37,930 nucleotides of DNA from Rhodobacterales bacterium (GTDB taxonomy: Bacteria; Pseudomonadota; Alphaproteobacteria; Caulobacterales; Hyphomonadaceae), in the NCBI GenBank assembly GCA_014763715.1, contig JACXUV010000026.1, forward strand, positions 1 to 37,930, written 5' to 3'. Positions 30,599-37,930 of this stretch are shown here, piece after piece. How positions within the stretch are numbered: position 1 is the first letter of the stretch; every line of letters begins with the position of its first letter. Both the position numbers and the translations under genes were made by a program. Under the pieces are notes generated by a model that was given only the letters and a program-made list of their open reading frames with translations, searched no databases and was not told the origin of the DNA.

Positions 30599-31711
30599 AT
30601 GGCTGATACGCACGCACTGATCGACAAGACTGCCGATGCCCGTTCGGGCATCACGGCGGATGGTTACCTGACGGATTGCTGGTATCTCGCCGCCCCTTCG
30701 GCTGAGCTGAAGGCTGGCAAGCAGCAGCGCATCATGATCCTGGGCGAACCGGTCGTTGTGGGCCGCACCCCGGCGGGGGAGCCGTTCGCTCTGCGCGATA
30801 TCTGTCCGCACCGTCTCGTGCCGCTGTCGGCTGGCCAGCAGTTGGAGACGAATGGCGAGTGGGCGCTGCAATGCCCCTATCATGGCTGGCGCTTCGGCAC
30901 TGATGGCGGCTGCAAGCTGATGCCGAGCCTGACGCCGGATTCGCCCTATGATTCCTCGAAGGTCAAAGTGCGCCGCTATCCGGTGCATGAGGCGAACGGC
31001 GCGGTCTATCTCTATGTCGCGCACAATCCGCGTTTCGACGGCGAGCCGGTCGTCCCGCCGCCGGATTTCGGGCCGCTGCCGGACAAGCCGAAATTCATCA
31101 TCCATGACGTGTTTAATGCGCATATGGACGATGCTGTCGTCGGCCTGATGGACCCGGCCCATGTGCCCTTCGTGCATAATCAGTGGTGGTGGCGCCCGCC
31201 GTCTGCTGGCCTGAAGCTGAAAGAGAAGCCCTTCGTGCCGACGGATCGCGGCTGGGCCATCGACCGGCACTCGCCCAGCTCCAACTCGAAGCTCTACCGC
31301 TGGATCTTCGGCGGCGACGTGCAGACCGAGATCCGCTTCCAGCTGCCCGGCTATCGCTGGGAGATCGTCTCCAACGACACGGCGCGTCTGCTGACACTGA
31401 CCTGCCTCACGCCTGAGGCACCGAAGAAGACGCGCATCACCCAGTTCACCTGGTGGACGGGCGCGCCGCTGCTGAACCTCGCCATTCCGATTGCCAAGCC
31501 TGCGGGCAAGAAGTTCCTCGATCAGGACGGCACGATGGTGAACCTTCAGAACGAAGGCATGGCGCACCAGAAGGCCATGCTCTGGATCGACGACATCGAC
31601 GTGCAGGCCAAATGGTACCAGCGCCTGAAACGTGAATGGACCGAAGCCCGCACCGAAGAACGCGACTTCGTGAACCCGATCGAACCACGCACGCTCCGCT
31701 GGATGAGCTGA
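30599..31711 (+). CDS. Rieske-type mononuclear iron oxygenase
   Basis: 370 residues. Rieske [2Fe-2S] ligands are CPHRL (Cys69, His71) and CPYHGW (Cys92, His95). The catalytic domain has the iron facial triad region GLMDPAHVPFVH, with bridging Asp185 and ligands His188 and His193. The C-terminal region resembles the VanA/aminopyrrolnitrin/pheophorbide oxygenase group, so it probably demethylates or hydroxylates a fairly hydrophobic substrate. No ferredoxin or reductase gene is beside it. It heads a run with an SDR-DoxX fusion (25 bases downstream) and a DUF2269 gene. The frame opens further upstream, but the ATG at 30599 gives the normal family length. Confidence 0.9.
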   Translation: MADTHALIDKTADARSGITADGYLTDCWYLAAPSAELKAGKQQRIMILGEPVVVGRTPAGEPFALRDICPHRLVPLSAGQQLETNGEWALQCPYHGWRFGTDGGCKLMPSLTPDSPYDSSKVKVRRYPVHEANGAVYLYVAHNPRFDGEPVVPPPDFGPLPDKPKFIIHDVFNAHMDDAVVGLMDPAHVPFVHNQWWWRPPSAGLKLKEKPFVPTDRGWAIDRHSPSSNSKLYRWIFGGDVQTEIRFQLPGYRWEIVSNDTARLLTLTCLTPEAPKKTRITQFTWWTGAPLLNLAIPIAKPAGKKFLDQDGTMVNLQNEGMAHQKAMLWIDDIDVQAKWYQRLKREWTEARTEERDFVNPIEPRTLRWMS

Positions 31712-31736
31712 GGCTGCTCACACCGGGGGACATCAT

Positions 31737-33011
31737 TTGAAAATCCTTGTCCTCGGCGGGTATGGCCTGATTGGTCTTGCGATCACCAAAGCGCTGATCG
31801 CGGCCGGGCATGAGGTGACGGGCCTCGGCCGGTCGCTCGCTAAGGGCAGGGCCGCAGTGCCCGCCGCAAACTGGATCGCGCGCGATCTTTCCCGGATGAC
31901 GAATACTGAAGACTGGGCCGATGTGCTGGCGGGCATGGATGTGGTCGTCAACGCTGCCGGCGTTTTGCAGGACGGGATGAACGACCGCGTGATGGCCGTG
32001 CAGCGGGATGCCGTTCGGGCGCTTGCTGCCGCCTGCAAGCCTGCGGGCGTGCGCCAGATCGTGCAGATCTCTGCCCCCGGCGTTTCGGAAAGTTCGGATA
32101 CGGTGTTCTACCGTTCCAAGGCCGAAGGCGATGCCGCCGTGAAGGCAAGCGGCGTGAACTGGGTCATCTTCCGTCCCGGCCTCGTTCTTTCGCCGCAGGC
32201 TTATGGCGGCACCAGCCTGCTGCGCCAGCTTGCCGCCGTGCCGCTGGTCCAGCCGGTCATGATGGCAGATGCCGACATCCGCACCGTGCATGTGCAGGAT
32301 GTGGCCACTGCCGTGGTACGTGCGGTGGAGGAGGGGCTGACGCAGGTGGATGCCGATCTTCTTTCATCAGAGCCGACGCGGCTGGAGGACCTGATCCTTG
32401 CGATCCGCTCATGGCTGGGTTTTGCGAAGCCGAAGGCCGTAATCCGTGCACCGCTTTTCCTGGGGGCGATGACGGCGCGGCTGGGGGATCTTGCCGGCTG
32501 GCTCGGCTGGCGCCCGGCCTTGCGGACAACCTCCTTGCGCGTTCTGGGCAAGGGCGTGACAGGTAATGCGGCGACGTGGCCGGTGCGCGGGCTGGCCGAG
32601 AGCCTGCAGGCCCTGCCATCCACCGTGCAGGAACGAACCTATGCGCGCATGGCGCTACTCTATCCTTTCCTGTTGCTGGTCCTGTCCGGCTTCTGGATTG
32701 TGTCCGGCCTGATTGGCTGGTGGCAGCAGGCAGCGGCCATGGCGGTATTCGGGCCGGAGGTTCCTGCGCCCTTGGCCAAAGGTTTCGTCCTTGGCGGTGC
32801 GGTCGCAGACATCGCCATCGGCGCAGCCTTGCTGGTGCGGCCGTTCACCCGGCCTGCGGCATTGGCGGCGGTGCTGGTGAGCCTCGCCTATCTTGCGGGC
32901 AGCGCCATGCTGGTGCCGCATCTCTGGGCAGACCCGCTCGGGCCGATGGTCAAGGTCTTCCCCGCGATCGGGCTCGCCCTGACGGTCTGGATGCTGACGG
33001 AGGCGCGCTGA
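31737..33011 (+). CDS. SDR/NmrA-like oxidoreductase fused to a DoxX-like membrane domain
   Basis: 424 residues. The N-terminal half (1-290) is an atypical SDR with GGYGLIG at 8-14 as the nucleotide loop, NAAGVLQDG, QISAPGVSE and FYRSKAEGD (Tyr-x-x-x-Lys pair) and FRPGLVL, as in NAD-dependent epimerase and NmrA-type proteins. The C-terminal part (about 300-424) is four hydrophobic helices of DoxX-like type. The start is TTG at 31737, with GGGGGA about six bases upstream. It is followed directly by a DUF2269 gene (TGATG junction). The fusion and the neighbour suggest a membrane-bound redox activity on a lipid or quinone-like substrate; this is an inference. Confidence 0.85.
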   Translation: MKILVLGGYGLIGLAITKALIAAGHEVTGLGRSLAKGRAAVPAANWIARDLSRMTNTEDWADVLAGMDVVVNAAGVLQDGMNDRVMAVQRDAVRALAAACKPAGVRQIVQISAPGVSESSDTVFYRSKAEGDAAVKASGVNWVIFRPGLVLSPQAYGGTSLLRQLAAVPLVQPVMMADADIRTVHVQDVATAVVRAVEEGLTQVDADLLSSEPTRLEDLILAIRSWLGFAKPKAVIRAPLFLGAMTARLGDLAGWLGWRPALRTTSLRVLGKGVTGNAATWPVRGLAESLQALPSTVQERTYARMALLYPFLLLVLSGFWIVSGLIGWWQQAAAMAVFGPEVPAPLAKGFVLGGAVADIAIGAALLVRPFTRPAALAAVLVSLAYLAGSAMLVPHLWADPLGPMVKVFPAIGLALTVWMLTEAR

Positions 33012-33481
33012 TGGAGTGGATGCATTTCCTGCGCTGGGCACACATTATCGGGGCGACCGTCCTGCTCGGCACAGGGGCAGGGATCGCCTTCTTCATGGTG
33101 ATGGCCCATCGCACGCGGGATGCCCGTCTGATCGCACACACGGCTTCTGTTGTCGTGATTGCGGACTGGCTGTTCACGGCGACGGCCGTGGTGGCCCAGC
33201 CGGTCACGGGAACGCTGCTGGCCATGGAAATGGGCTGGCCGCTGACGCAAGGCTGGATCGTGGCGGCGCTGGCGCTTTACGTCCTTACCGGGGCTTTCTG
33301 GCTGCCGGTCGTGTGGCTCCAGCACAAATTGCGCGATCTGGCGCGGGCGGCGGCAGAGGCGGGCGCTCCCCTGCCGGAGCGTTATTTCCGCCTCTACCAC
33401 ATCTGGTTCGCCTGCGGCTTCCCGGCCTTCTTTGCCGTGCTCGCCATCCTCTGGCTGATGGTGGCCCGGCCGGTGTTCTAG
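33011..33481 (+). CDS. DUF2269 membrane protein
   Basis: 156 residues with four hydrophobic segments. Conserved-looking histidines lie near helix starts (MHFLRWAHIIGAT, IAHTASVV, YHIWFACGFP), as in DUF2269 proteins. These are generally small membrane proteins often encoded next to SDR-DoxX fusions. The ATG shares one base with the upstream stop (TGATG), so the two are translated together and probably act together. Function unknown; haem or quinone binding is possible from the histidines but not shown. Confidence 0.85.
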   Translation: MEWMHFLRWAHIIGATVLLGTGAGIAFFMVMAHRTRDARLIAHTASVVVIADWLFTATAVVAQPVTGTLLAMEMGWPLTQGWIVAALALYVLTGAFWLPVVWLQHKLRDLARAAAEAGAPLPERYFRLYHIWFACGFPAFFAVLAILWLMVARPVF

Positions 33482-33484
33482 CGC

Positions 33485-34360
33485 TTAGTCGCCGACTGCC
33501 AGGAAGATTTCCGACGTCGCCACGGTCAGGGCCGAGATGTCGGCGTCCAGCATCTCCGGGCGGGCGGCCGTCGGATAGGCTTCGCCCAGCAGGCTGAGCG
33601 CGCCGCGAATGGCTTCGGCAGCATCCGGGTTTTCCGCTTCGATGGCTTCCTGGGAGGCTTCGAACTGGTCCTTGGCGGCGGTGTAGAAACCATAGCCGTC
33701 CAGGTAGGGCTCGTAGAACTCGGACTCCGTGGCCAGACGGTACATCTTGGTTGCGCGGTCGATCATGTCGGCGACGACGCCGGTCGTGACGGCTGCAGGG
33801 CTGCTGCCATCATCCGGGGCATTTGCGGCGACTGTGCGCAGGGTGGCGACGATCGTTGCCGTGCGGGCGTTGATGTCCTCGACACTTGCGCCAGCGAACA
33901 CGGCGGCGGAGGCTTCCAGGAACTGGTCGGTGAAATCAGAGACGCCGCGGGCCTCGAAGACGGGCTCCATGTCGAACAGGACTTCGGAGACCGGGTGGGC
34001 GAACATCTCGCCAGCGGCCTGGGCTTCGCCATCGCGATAGGCGTCGCGGGCCGCCAGAACGTGCGCTTCGGCAACGGTAAGTGCGATATTGTAGACGACA
34101 GGATCGGTCAGGGCGGCTTCGATGGCCACGCCGCCTTCGCCCTCGCCGGAGGAGGATGCGGCGCCGTTTACTTCATCCAGTTTCGCTTCGACTTCTGCGG
34201 TCGTGGCGGTGTCGGCTGCCGGTTCTGCCGTGTCAGCGGCGGGCTGTTCGCTGGCGGGCGCCACTTTCGCAGCAGGCTCGCCACAACCGGCCAGGGCCGT
34301 CGTGGTCATGAGCGCGGCGCCGAGGCCGAGATGCGTCCAGCGTTTGATCTTGATGTCCAT
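33485..34360 (-). CDS. lipoprotein of unknown function
   Basis: 291 residues. Signal peptide with lipobox TALAGC (Cys26), a low-complexity acidic Ala/Glu/Thr linker (about 28-80), then an all-helical domain (about 85-290) containing AGEMFAHPVSEVLFDMEPVFEARG and a C-terminal helix pair. The His-Pro-x-x-Glu segment and helical make-up recall imelysin/peptidase M75-like proteins, but the diagnostic GxHxxE is not present, so I leave it unassigned. It is a surface or periplasmic protein, convergent with the DUF2269 gene (gap of three bases) and divergent from ruvC. Confidence 0.65.
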   Translation of the reverse strand: MDIKIKRWTHLGLGAALMTTTALAGCGEPAAKVAPASEQPAADTAEPAADTATTAEVEAKLDEVNGAASSSGEGEGGVAIEAALTDPVVYNIALTVAEAHVLAARDAYRDGEAQAAGEMFAHPVSEVLFDMEPVFEARGVSDFTDQFLEASAAVFAGASVEDINARTATIVATLRTVAANAPDDGSSPAAVTTGVVADMIDRATKMYRLATESEFYEPYLDGYGFYTAAKDQFEASQEAIEAENPDAAEAIRGALSLLGEAYPTAARPEMLDADISALTVATSEIFLAVGD

Positions 34361-34476
34361 GGCCTTGCAGGGTCCTTCCGGTTCCGGGAATAGGTCTCAG
34401 CCTCTCCTGCCCGAAATGAGAAGCATTCGCAACGGGTAATCCGCCGTAGCGGCTGATGTTTCAGCCATGCGGATGT

Positions 34477-34491
34477 GAACAAATCGGGAAA
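34477..34491 (+). promoter_or_regulatory. candidate LexA (SOS) box before ruvC
   Basis: GAAC-N7-GAAA, one mismatch from the alphaproteobacterial LexA consensus GAAC-N7-GAAC (equivalently GTTC-N7-GTTC), lies 44 bases before the ruvC ATG. ruvCAB is a known SOS target in this class, which makes the match meaningful. Confidence 0.5.
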
Positions 34492-34534
34492 ATGCAAGCT
34501 GTCATTAACCAGCGGGCCTGATAGATTGGTGCAG

Positions 34535-35038
34535 ATGAGCACCACGATTCGAATCCTCGGCATCGACCCCGGCCTGCGCCATACCGGCTGGGGCGTGATC
34601 GAGCTTTCCGGCATGCGCCTGACGCATATTGCCCACGGCGTGATCTCGGTCGATCCGAAGCTGGACATGGCCGAGCGTCTGGGCGGCATCTTCGAGGCGG
34701 TGGACGAGCTTGCCCGCTATCACGCGCCGACAGCCGCCGGGGTGGAGGAGACGCTGGTGAATGCCAATCCGCGCTCTGCCCTGAAACTTGGCCAGGCCCG
34801 CGGCGCGGCGATGGCGGCGCTTGCCATGGGCGGCGTGCCGGTCGCGGAATTTGCCCCCCGCAAGATCAAGCTCGCCGTGGTCGGCACCGGCACGGCGGAC
34901 AAGGAGCAGATGATGTTCATGGTCAAACGTCTCCTGCCCAAGGTGACGGACCTGAAGTCTGACTCTGCCGATGCGCTGGCCTGCGCGATCTGTGCCGCGC
35001 ATCATCTGCCGACGGAGATGAAGCGGGGCGCAGCATGA
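34535..35038 (+). CDS. ruvC: Holliday junction resolvase RuvC
   Basis: Endonuclease that resolves Holliday junctions together with RuvAB. 167 residues, RNase H fold with the acidic catalytic set: Asp11 in ILGIDPGLRHTG, Glu71 in GVEETLVN, and Asp143 and Asp146 in SDSADALA. The frame extends upstream to 34475, but the ATG at 34535 begins the family's normal N-terminus. Its stop overlaps the ruvA ATG by four bases (ATGA), starting a tightly coupled ruvC-ruvA-ruvB operon. Its ribosome site is poor. Confidence 0.96.
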   Translation: MSTTIRILGIDPGLRHTGWGVIELSGMRLTHIAHGVISVDPKLDMAERLGGIFEAVDELARYHAPTAAGVEETLVNANPRSALKLGQARGAAMAALAMGGVPVAEFAPRKIKLAVVGTGTADKEQMMFMVKRLLPKVTDLKSDSADALACAICAAHHLPTEMKRGAA

Positions 35039-35655
35039 TTATCGGACGGCTTGTCGGCGAGGTTGCGGGCCTCGGTACGGATCATCTGCTCGTCGATGTA
35101 AACGGCGTCGGCTATGTCTGCATGGCGGGCACGCGGCTGCTCTCGCGCACGCATGCGGGGGAGAAGATCACCGTTCATGTCGAAACGCGGGTGACGGAGA
35201 ATTCCATCACGCTGTTCGGCTTCGGCACGGATGAGGAGCGCGCCTGGTTTGTCCGCCTGCAGGATGTTCATGGCGTGGCGGGTAAGGCCGCGATGGCGAT
35301 CCTTGATGCGATCACCCCGGCGGAGCTGATGGACGCGATTGCACTTGGCGATGCGAAGGTTCTGGAGCGCGCCAAAGGCGTCGGCAAGAAACTGGCCGAG
35401 CGGATCGTGCACGACCTGTCCGGCAAGGCGCCGCCCATGGGCCGGTTCGGCCGCTTCGAAGCCGCCAGCGCCGCAGGCATGGCGAGCGCGCCAATCGCCG
35501 CTGCCACGGGCGCGCGGGGCGAGGCGATCTCTGCCCTCGTCAATCTCGGCTATTCCCAGTCCGATGCCGCCCGCGCCGTGGCGAGTGTCGCGAAAGACGC
35601 CGGTGACGATGTTGGCGCGCTGATCAAGGCGGCCCTTAAGGATCTTGCGAAATGA
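35035..35655 (+). CDS. ruvA: Holliday junction DNA helicase subunit RuvA
   Basis: Tetrameric junction-binding protein that loads RuvB. 206 residues: N-terminal OB domain ([22 protein letters not shown] start, [13 protein letters not shown]), middle domain with helix-hairpin-helix segments ([28 protein letters not shown]), a Gly/Ala-rich flexible linker (about 135-160) and the C-terminal RuvB-contact domain ([20 protein letters not shown]). It overlaps ruvC and ruvB by ATGA junctions on both sides. Confidence 0.97.
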   Translation: MIIGRLVGEVAGLGTDHLLVDVNGVGYVCMAGTRLLSRTHAGEKITVHVETRVTENSITLFGFGTDEERAWFVRLQDVHGVAGKAAMAILDAITPAELMDAIALGDAKVLERAKGVGKKLAERIVHDLSGKAPPMGRFGRFEAASAAGMASAPIAAATGARGEAISALVNLGYSQSDAARAVASVAKDAGDDVGALIKAALKDLAK

Positions 35656-36680
35656 GCCGTGAAGGTTCTCTCTCCGATCCGAACGCACAGGGCGGGGATG
35701 CGCTGGACAGGGCGCTCCGCCCTCAGACGTTTGAGGATTATGTCGGCCAGCGCAAGGCGAAGGCGAACCTCAAGGTCTATGTCGAGGCGGCGCGCGGCCG
35801 GGCCGAGGCGCTGGACCATGTGCTTCTGTTCGGCCCGCCGGGCCTTGGCAAGACGACACTGGCGCAGATCCTGGCCCGTGAAATGGGTGTCGGCTTCCGC
35901 GCGACCTCCGGGCCTGTGATTGCCAAGGCGGGGGACCTTGCTGCGATCCTCACCAATCTTGAGCCGAACGATGTTCTGTTCATTGACGAAATTCACCGCC
36001 TGCCGCCGGTTGTGGAGGAAATCCTCTATCCGGCGATGGAGGATTATGCCCTCGACATCGTGATCGGGGAGGGGCCGTCTGCCCGCTCCGTCCGGCTGGA
36101 CCTCGCGCCGTTTACGCTGGTTGGCGCCACCACGCGCGCAGGGCTTCTGGCAACGCCGCTGCGGGACCGGTTCGGCATTCCGGTGCGGCTGGAATTCTAC
36201 GAGCCGGAAGAACTTGGCCGCATCGTCATGGCCGCGGCGCGGAAGCTGAATGCGCAGATCACGGAGGAAGGCGCGGTGGAGATTGCTGCCCGCGCCCGGG
36301 GCACGCCGCGGATCGCGCTGCGCCTTCTGCGCCGGGTGCGGGACTTTGCCCATGCCGGCGGCGGGGTGATCGACCGGGAGAGCGCCGCCAGTGCGTTGAA
36401 ACGGCTGGAGATCGACGCCGACGGCCTCGACGCGCTGGACCGGCGCTACCTGCACGCCCTGGTGAACACTTATGCCGGCGGCCCCGTGGGGGTGGAGACG
36501 CTGGCCGCCGCCCTGTCGGAGGCGCGCGATGCGGTGGAAGATGTGATCGAGCCTTACCTGATGCAGAAGGGCTATGTCGCCCGCACGCCGCGTGGGCGCG
36601 TCGCCGCCCCGCTCGCCTATGAGCGTCTTGGCCTTCCAAATCCGGGCGGCCAACAGTCCGGTCTGTTTGGCGAGAAATAG
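35652..36680 (+). CDS. ruvB: Holliday junction branch migration ATPase RuvB
   Basis: AAA+ hexameric motor driving branch migration. 342 residues: Walker [10 protein letters not shown] at 61-69, Walker [12 protein letters not shown], sensor 1 in [11 protein letters not shown], arginine finger LRDRFGIP, sensor 2 in [19 protein letters not shown], and a C-terminal winged helix ([22 protein letters not shown]). The N-terminal [15 protein letters not shown] is typical. The start overlaps the ruvA stop by four bases. In many alphaproteobacteria ybgC-tolQRAB follow; here a Cys-rich repeat protein does. Confidence 0.98.
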   Translation: MSREGSLSDPNAQGGDALDRALRPQTFEDYVGQRKAKANLKVYVEAARGRAEALDHVLLFGPPGLGKTTLAQILAREMGVGFRATSGPVIAKAGDLAAILTNLEPNDVLFIDEIHRLPPVVEEILYPAMEDYALDIVIGEGPSARSVRLDLAPFTLVGATTRAGLLATPLRDRFGIPVRLEFYEPEELGRIVMAAARKLNAQITEEGAVEIAARARGTPRIALRLLRRVRDFAHAGGGVIDRESAASALKRLEIDADGLDALDRRYLHALVNTYAGGPVGVETLAAALSEARDAVEDVIEPYLMQKGYVARTPRGRVAAPLAYERLGLPNPGGQQSGLFGEK

Positions 36681-36771
36681 GTCCGCATCGTGGCAGACAC
36701 ATTTTAAACACTATTGGGGCGCGAAGGTGCTGTGTGGCCTTTTTGCTGCACGATCCCGAAAAGGAACCCCC

Positions 36772-37461
36772 ATGTTTCGCCAGACCCTTGCCGCCCGGAC
36801 GCCGCTCCGGACGGGTGCTGCTGCTTTGTCGTTCGCCGTTCTGGCGAGCTTTCTGGTATCGGGAAAAGCGGGGGCGGAAAATTCCGTGCCCGACAATGCC
36901 AGTGCAAATTCGTTCAAGACCGGATGGCGCTGCGATGAGGGATTCCAGGAGAAGGATGGTGCTTGTCTGGAGATTACGGTTCCTGCGAATGGCTATCTGA
37001 ACGACCGGTCCTATGGCCGCGGCTGGGAATGCGGGTTCGGATATGTGCGGACGGACGAAACCTGCGTGAAGGTTGTTGTGCCGGCGAATGCCTATCTGGA
37101 GCCCTCCGGCACGCGCTGGAGCTGTGAGCGCGGGTTCCGCGTCCAGAATGACCAATGTGCCGCGATCAATGTGCCGGAGCACGGATATCTGAGTGATCTC
37201 AGCTATAATGGCGGCTGGGCGTGCGAGCGGGGCTATCGCGCCGGGTCTGACGGCTGTGTCAGAATTGCCGTGCCGGAGCACGCCTATCTCAACCCTGCAA
37301 GTTCCGGCCCCGGATGGAAATGCGAGCGCGGCTATATCGCTTCCGGCGAGACGTGCGTCTCTCTGAACGTGCCGGAGAATGCCCATATCGGCTATATGGA
37401 AGACCGGTGGGAATGCAACAGGCCTTACATCGAGCGTGGGGGCGCGTGCGTGCTGCCATGA
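36772..37461 (+). CDS. exported six-repeat cysteine protein
   Basis: 229 residues. Signal peptide to about residue 35 (cleavage after GKAGA). The mature protein consists of six tandem units of the form W-x-C-x2-G-[FY]-x6-C-x4-VP-x-[NH]-[AG]-[YH]-L (the last lacks the VP part). Cysteine pairs lie at 54/65, 87/98, 118/129, 151/162, 184/195 and 215/226, always 11 apart, with repeat periods 33, 31, 33, 33 and 31. Each unit probably forms a small disulfide-held fold, giving a rod-like secreted or surface protein. I know no function for this repeat. AAGGA precedes the ATG at 36772; it stands alone after ruvB. Confidence 0.85.
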   Translation: MFRQTLAARTPLRTGAAALSFAVLASFLVSGKAGAENSVPDNASANSFKTGWRCDEGFQEKDGACLEITVPANGYLNDRSYGRGWECGFGYVRTDETCVKVVVPANAYLEPSGTRWSCERGFRVQNDQCAAINVPEHGYLSDLSYNGGWACERGYRAGSDGCVRIAVPEHAYLNPASSGPGWKCERGYIASGETCVSLNVPENAHIGYMEDRWECNRPYIERGGACVLP

Positions 37462-37506
37462 AGGATGGGGCGCATCCCGCTTTCATGGCAGTTACGAGGG
37501 TCTTGT

Positions 37507-37520
37507 TGAACCGGGGTTCA
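37507..37520. promoter_or_regulatory. 14-bp palindrome between convergent genes
   Basis: TGAACC (37507-37512) and GGTTCA (37515-37520) pair perfectly around GG. It lies 45 bases past the Cys-repeat gene and 77 bases past the end of the minus-strand gene. Between two gene ends a short hairpin for transcript ends is more likely than an operator, but no T run accompanies it. Confidence 0.25.
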
Positions 37521-37596
37521 CGTCAGAACCCAGCACATTTGCCCGGCGCGGCGGATGCCGTCCGGTGCAGGAAGCTGAATACGGATTAGTGGTGAC

Positions 37597-37930
37597 CTAG
37601 GGCGGACCACGCACGTTCAGCGCATGACCAATCCGGACTATGGCATGACTATAGATGACTAAGCCGGACTTCAGCGGATCATGGCGGACTAGCGCGGACA
37701 TCACGCGCACGGCGTCCCGCACGTCACTGCAGACAGCAGGACGCTCCCACCGCGGAATGCGCGGGGCTTCATAAGTGTAGAGATCATCGGGCGGCGGCGG
37801 ATCTGACATCCAGACGAAACGGATGTTGCCAAACCGGTCGACCGCCATCAGCGCATCGCGGCCCGTTTCCGTGTGCCACCTGGCGACACGGAGCAGGTTC
37901 CAGACCAGCCATGGCCAGAACAGCGGCCAG
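37597..37930 (-). CDS. partial gene, C-terminal part of an unknown membrane-anchored protein
   Basis: The frame stays open to the right edge of the window, so the 5' end and start lie outside. The visible 110 residues begin with a Trp-rich hydrophobic segment (WPLFWPWLVWNLL), followed by a basic, soluble region with TGRDALMAVDRFGNIRF, a Pro-rich turn (SDPPPPDDLYTYE) and a helical end (DVRDAVRVMSALV). An internal ATG at 37848 would give 83 residues but would drop the hydrophobic segment. I do not recognise the family. Confidence 0.6.
   Translation of the reverse strand, partial: WPLFWPWLVWNLLRVARWHTETGRDALMAVDRFGNIRFVWMSDPPPPDDLYTYEAPRIPRWERPAVCSDVRDAVRVMSALVRHDPLKSGLVIYSHAIVRIGHALNVRGPP

Noticed and set aside
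33485-34360. Imelysin (peptidase M75) assignment
   Set aside because: The helical make-up and an HPVSE segment are suggestive but the GxHxxE signature is missing.
37620-37700. Recurrent GGACTA/GACTA words, partly shared with 29099-29110
   Set aside because: Spacing is irregular and the segment is the coding end of the partial minus-strand gene; no repeat unit or array can be defined.
1-37930. CRISPR arrays, tRNA or rRNA genes, insertion sequences, prophage
   Set aside because: I found no regular direct repeats with spacers, no cloverleaf or ribosomal sequences, and no transposase, integrase or structural phage proteins.

Overview
The window is GC-rich, gene-dense chromosomal DNA from an alphaproteobacterium. 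The RegB/RegA/SCO redox cluster, PhaR-controlled polyhydroxybutyrate (PHB) genes, a TonB-dependent receptor, an alphaproteobacterial-type SOS box before ruvCAB and several DUF families point that way. A Hyphomonadaceae or Caulobacterales-like lineage is my inference; no rRNA or tRNA is present to anchor it. There are no insertion sequences, phage genes or CRISPR arrays.

Layout. 1-320: an intergenic inverted-repeat element and a terminator. 321-1778: divergent phaB (acetoacetyl-CoA reductase) and phaR (PHB regulator), with TGC-type palindromes between them. 1854-5467: a small membrane protein, a GT2 prenyl-phosphate sugar transferase, and a divergent ArnT-like membrane glycosyltransferase. 5464-9200: a TonB-dependent receptor and a divergent exported M20 amidohydrolase, sharing a 20-bp palindrome. 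9211-11899: regA and regB, with a divergent SCO1/SenC copper lipoprotein. 11917-12699: bdhA, which degrades the monomer of the polymer that phaB helps make. 12793-14948: DUF350 protein, membrane-tethered trypsin-like protease and pyrF. 15075-17231: a PQQ- and haem-containing dehydrogenase lipoprotein. 17296-20399: TerB-like protein, sulfotransferase, GST, YciI-like protein and a TetR regulator. 20400-20660: a 37-residue membrane peptide gene with a good promoter. 20661-25973: tsaD, a GNAT acetyltransferase, a class C beta-lactamase-like lipoprotein and lepA.

26218-29087 is the most unusual stretch. It holds a Kua/CarF/TMEM189-type lipid desaturase (a candidate plasmalogen-forming enzyme), then a 20-codon ORF with a full Shine-Dalgarno abutting a membrane/coiled-coil protein gene, a VWA-like lipoprotein and a chagasin-like protease-inhibitor lipoprotein. 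These form a possible envelope module that I cannot match to a described system. 29200-30432 is a GT-C-type membrane protein. 30599-33481 is a Rieske oxygenase, an SDR-DoxX fusion and a DUF2269 protein. 33485-34360 is a lipoprotein. 34535-36680 is ruvC-ruvA-ruvB with ATGA overlaps. 36772-37461 encodes an exported protein of six CxxxxxxxxxxC repeats. The window ends inside a minus-strand gene whose 5' part lies beyond the right edge.

Functional themes are carbon storage (phaB, phaR, bdhA), redox-responsive regulation (RegBA/SCO), envelope modification (GT2/ArnT-like, GT-C, desaturase, lipoproteins) and core DNA and translation functions (ruvCAB, tsaD, lepA, pyrF). All calls come from reading motifs; no database search was run.
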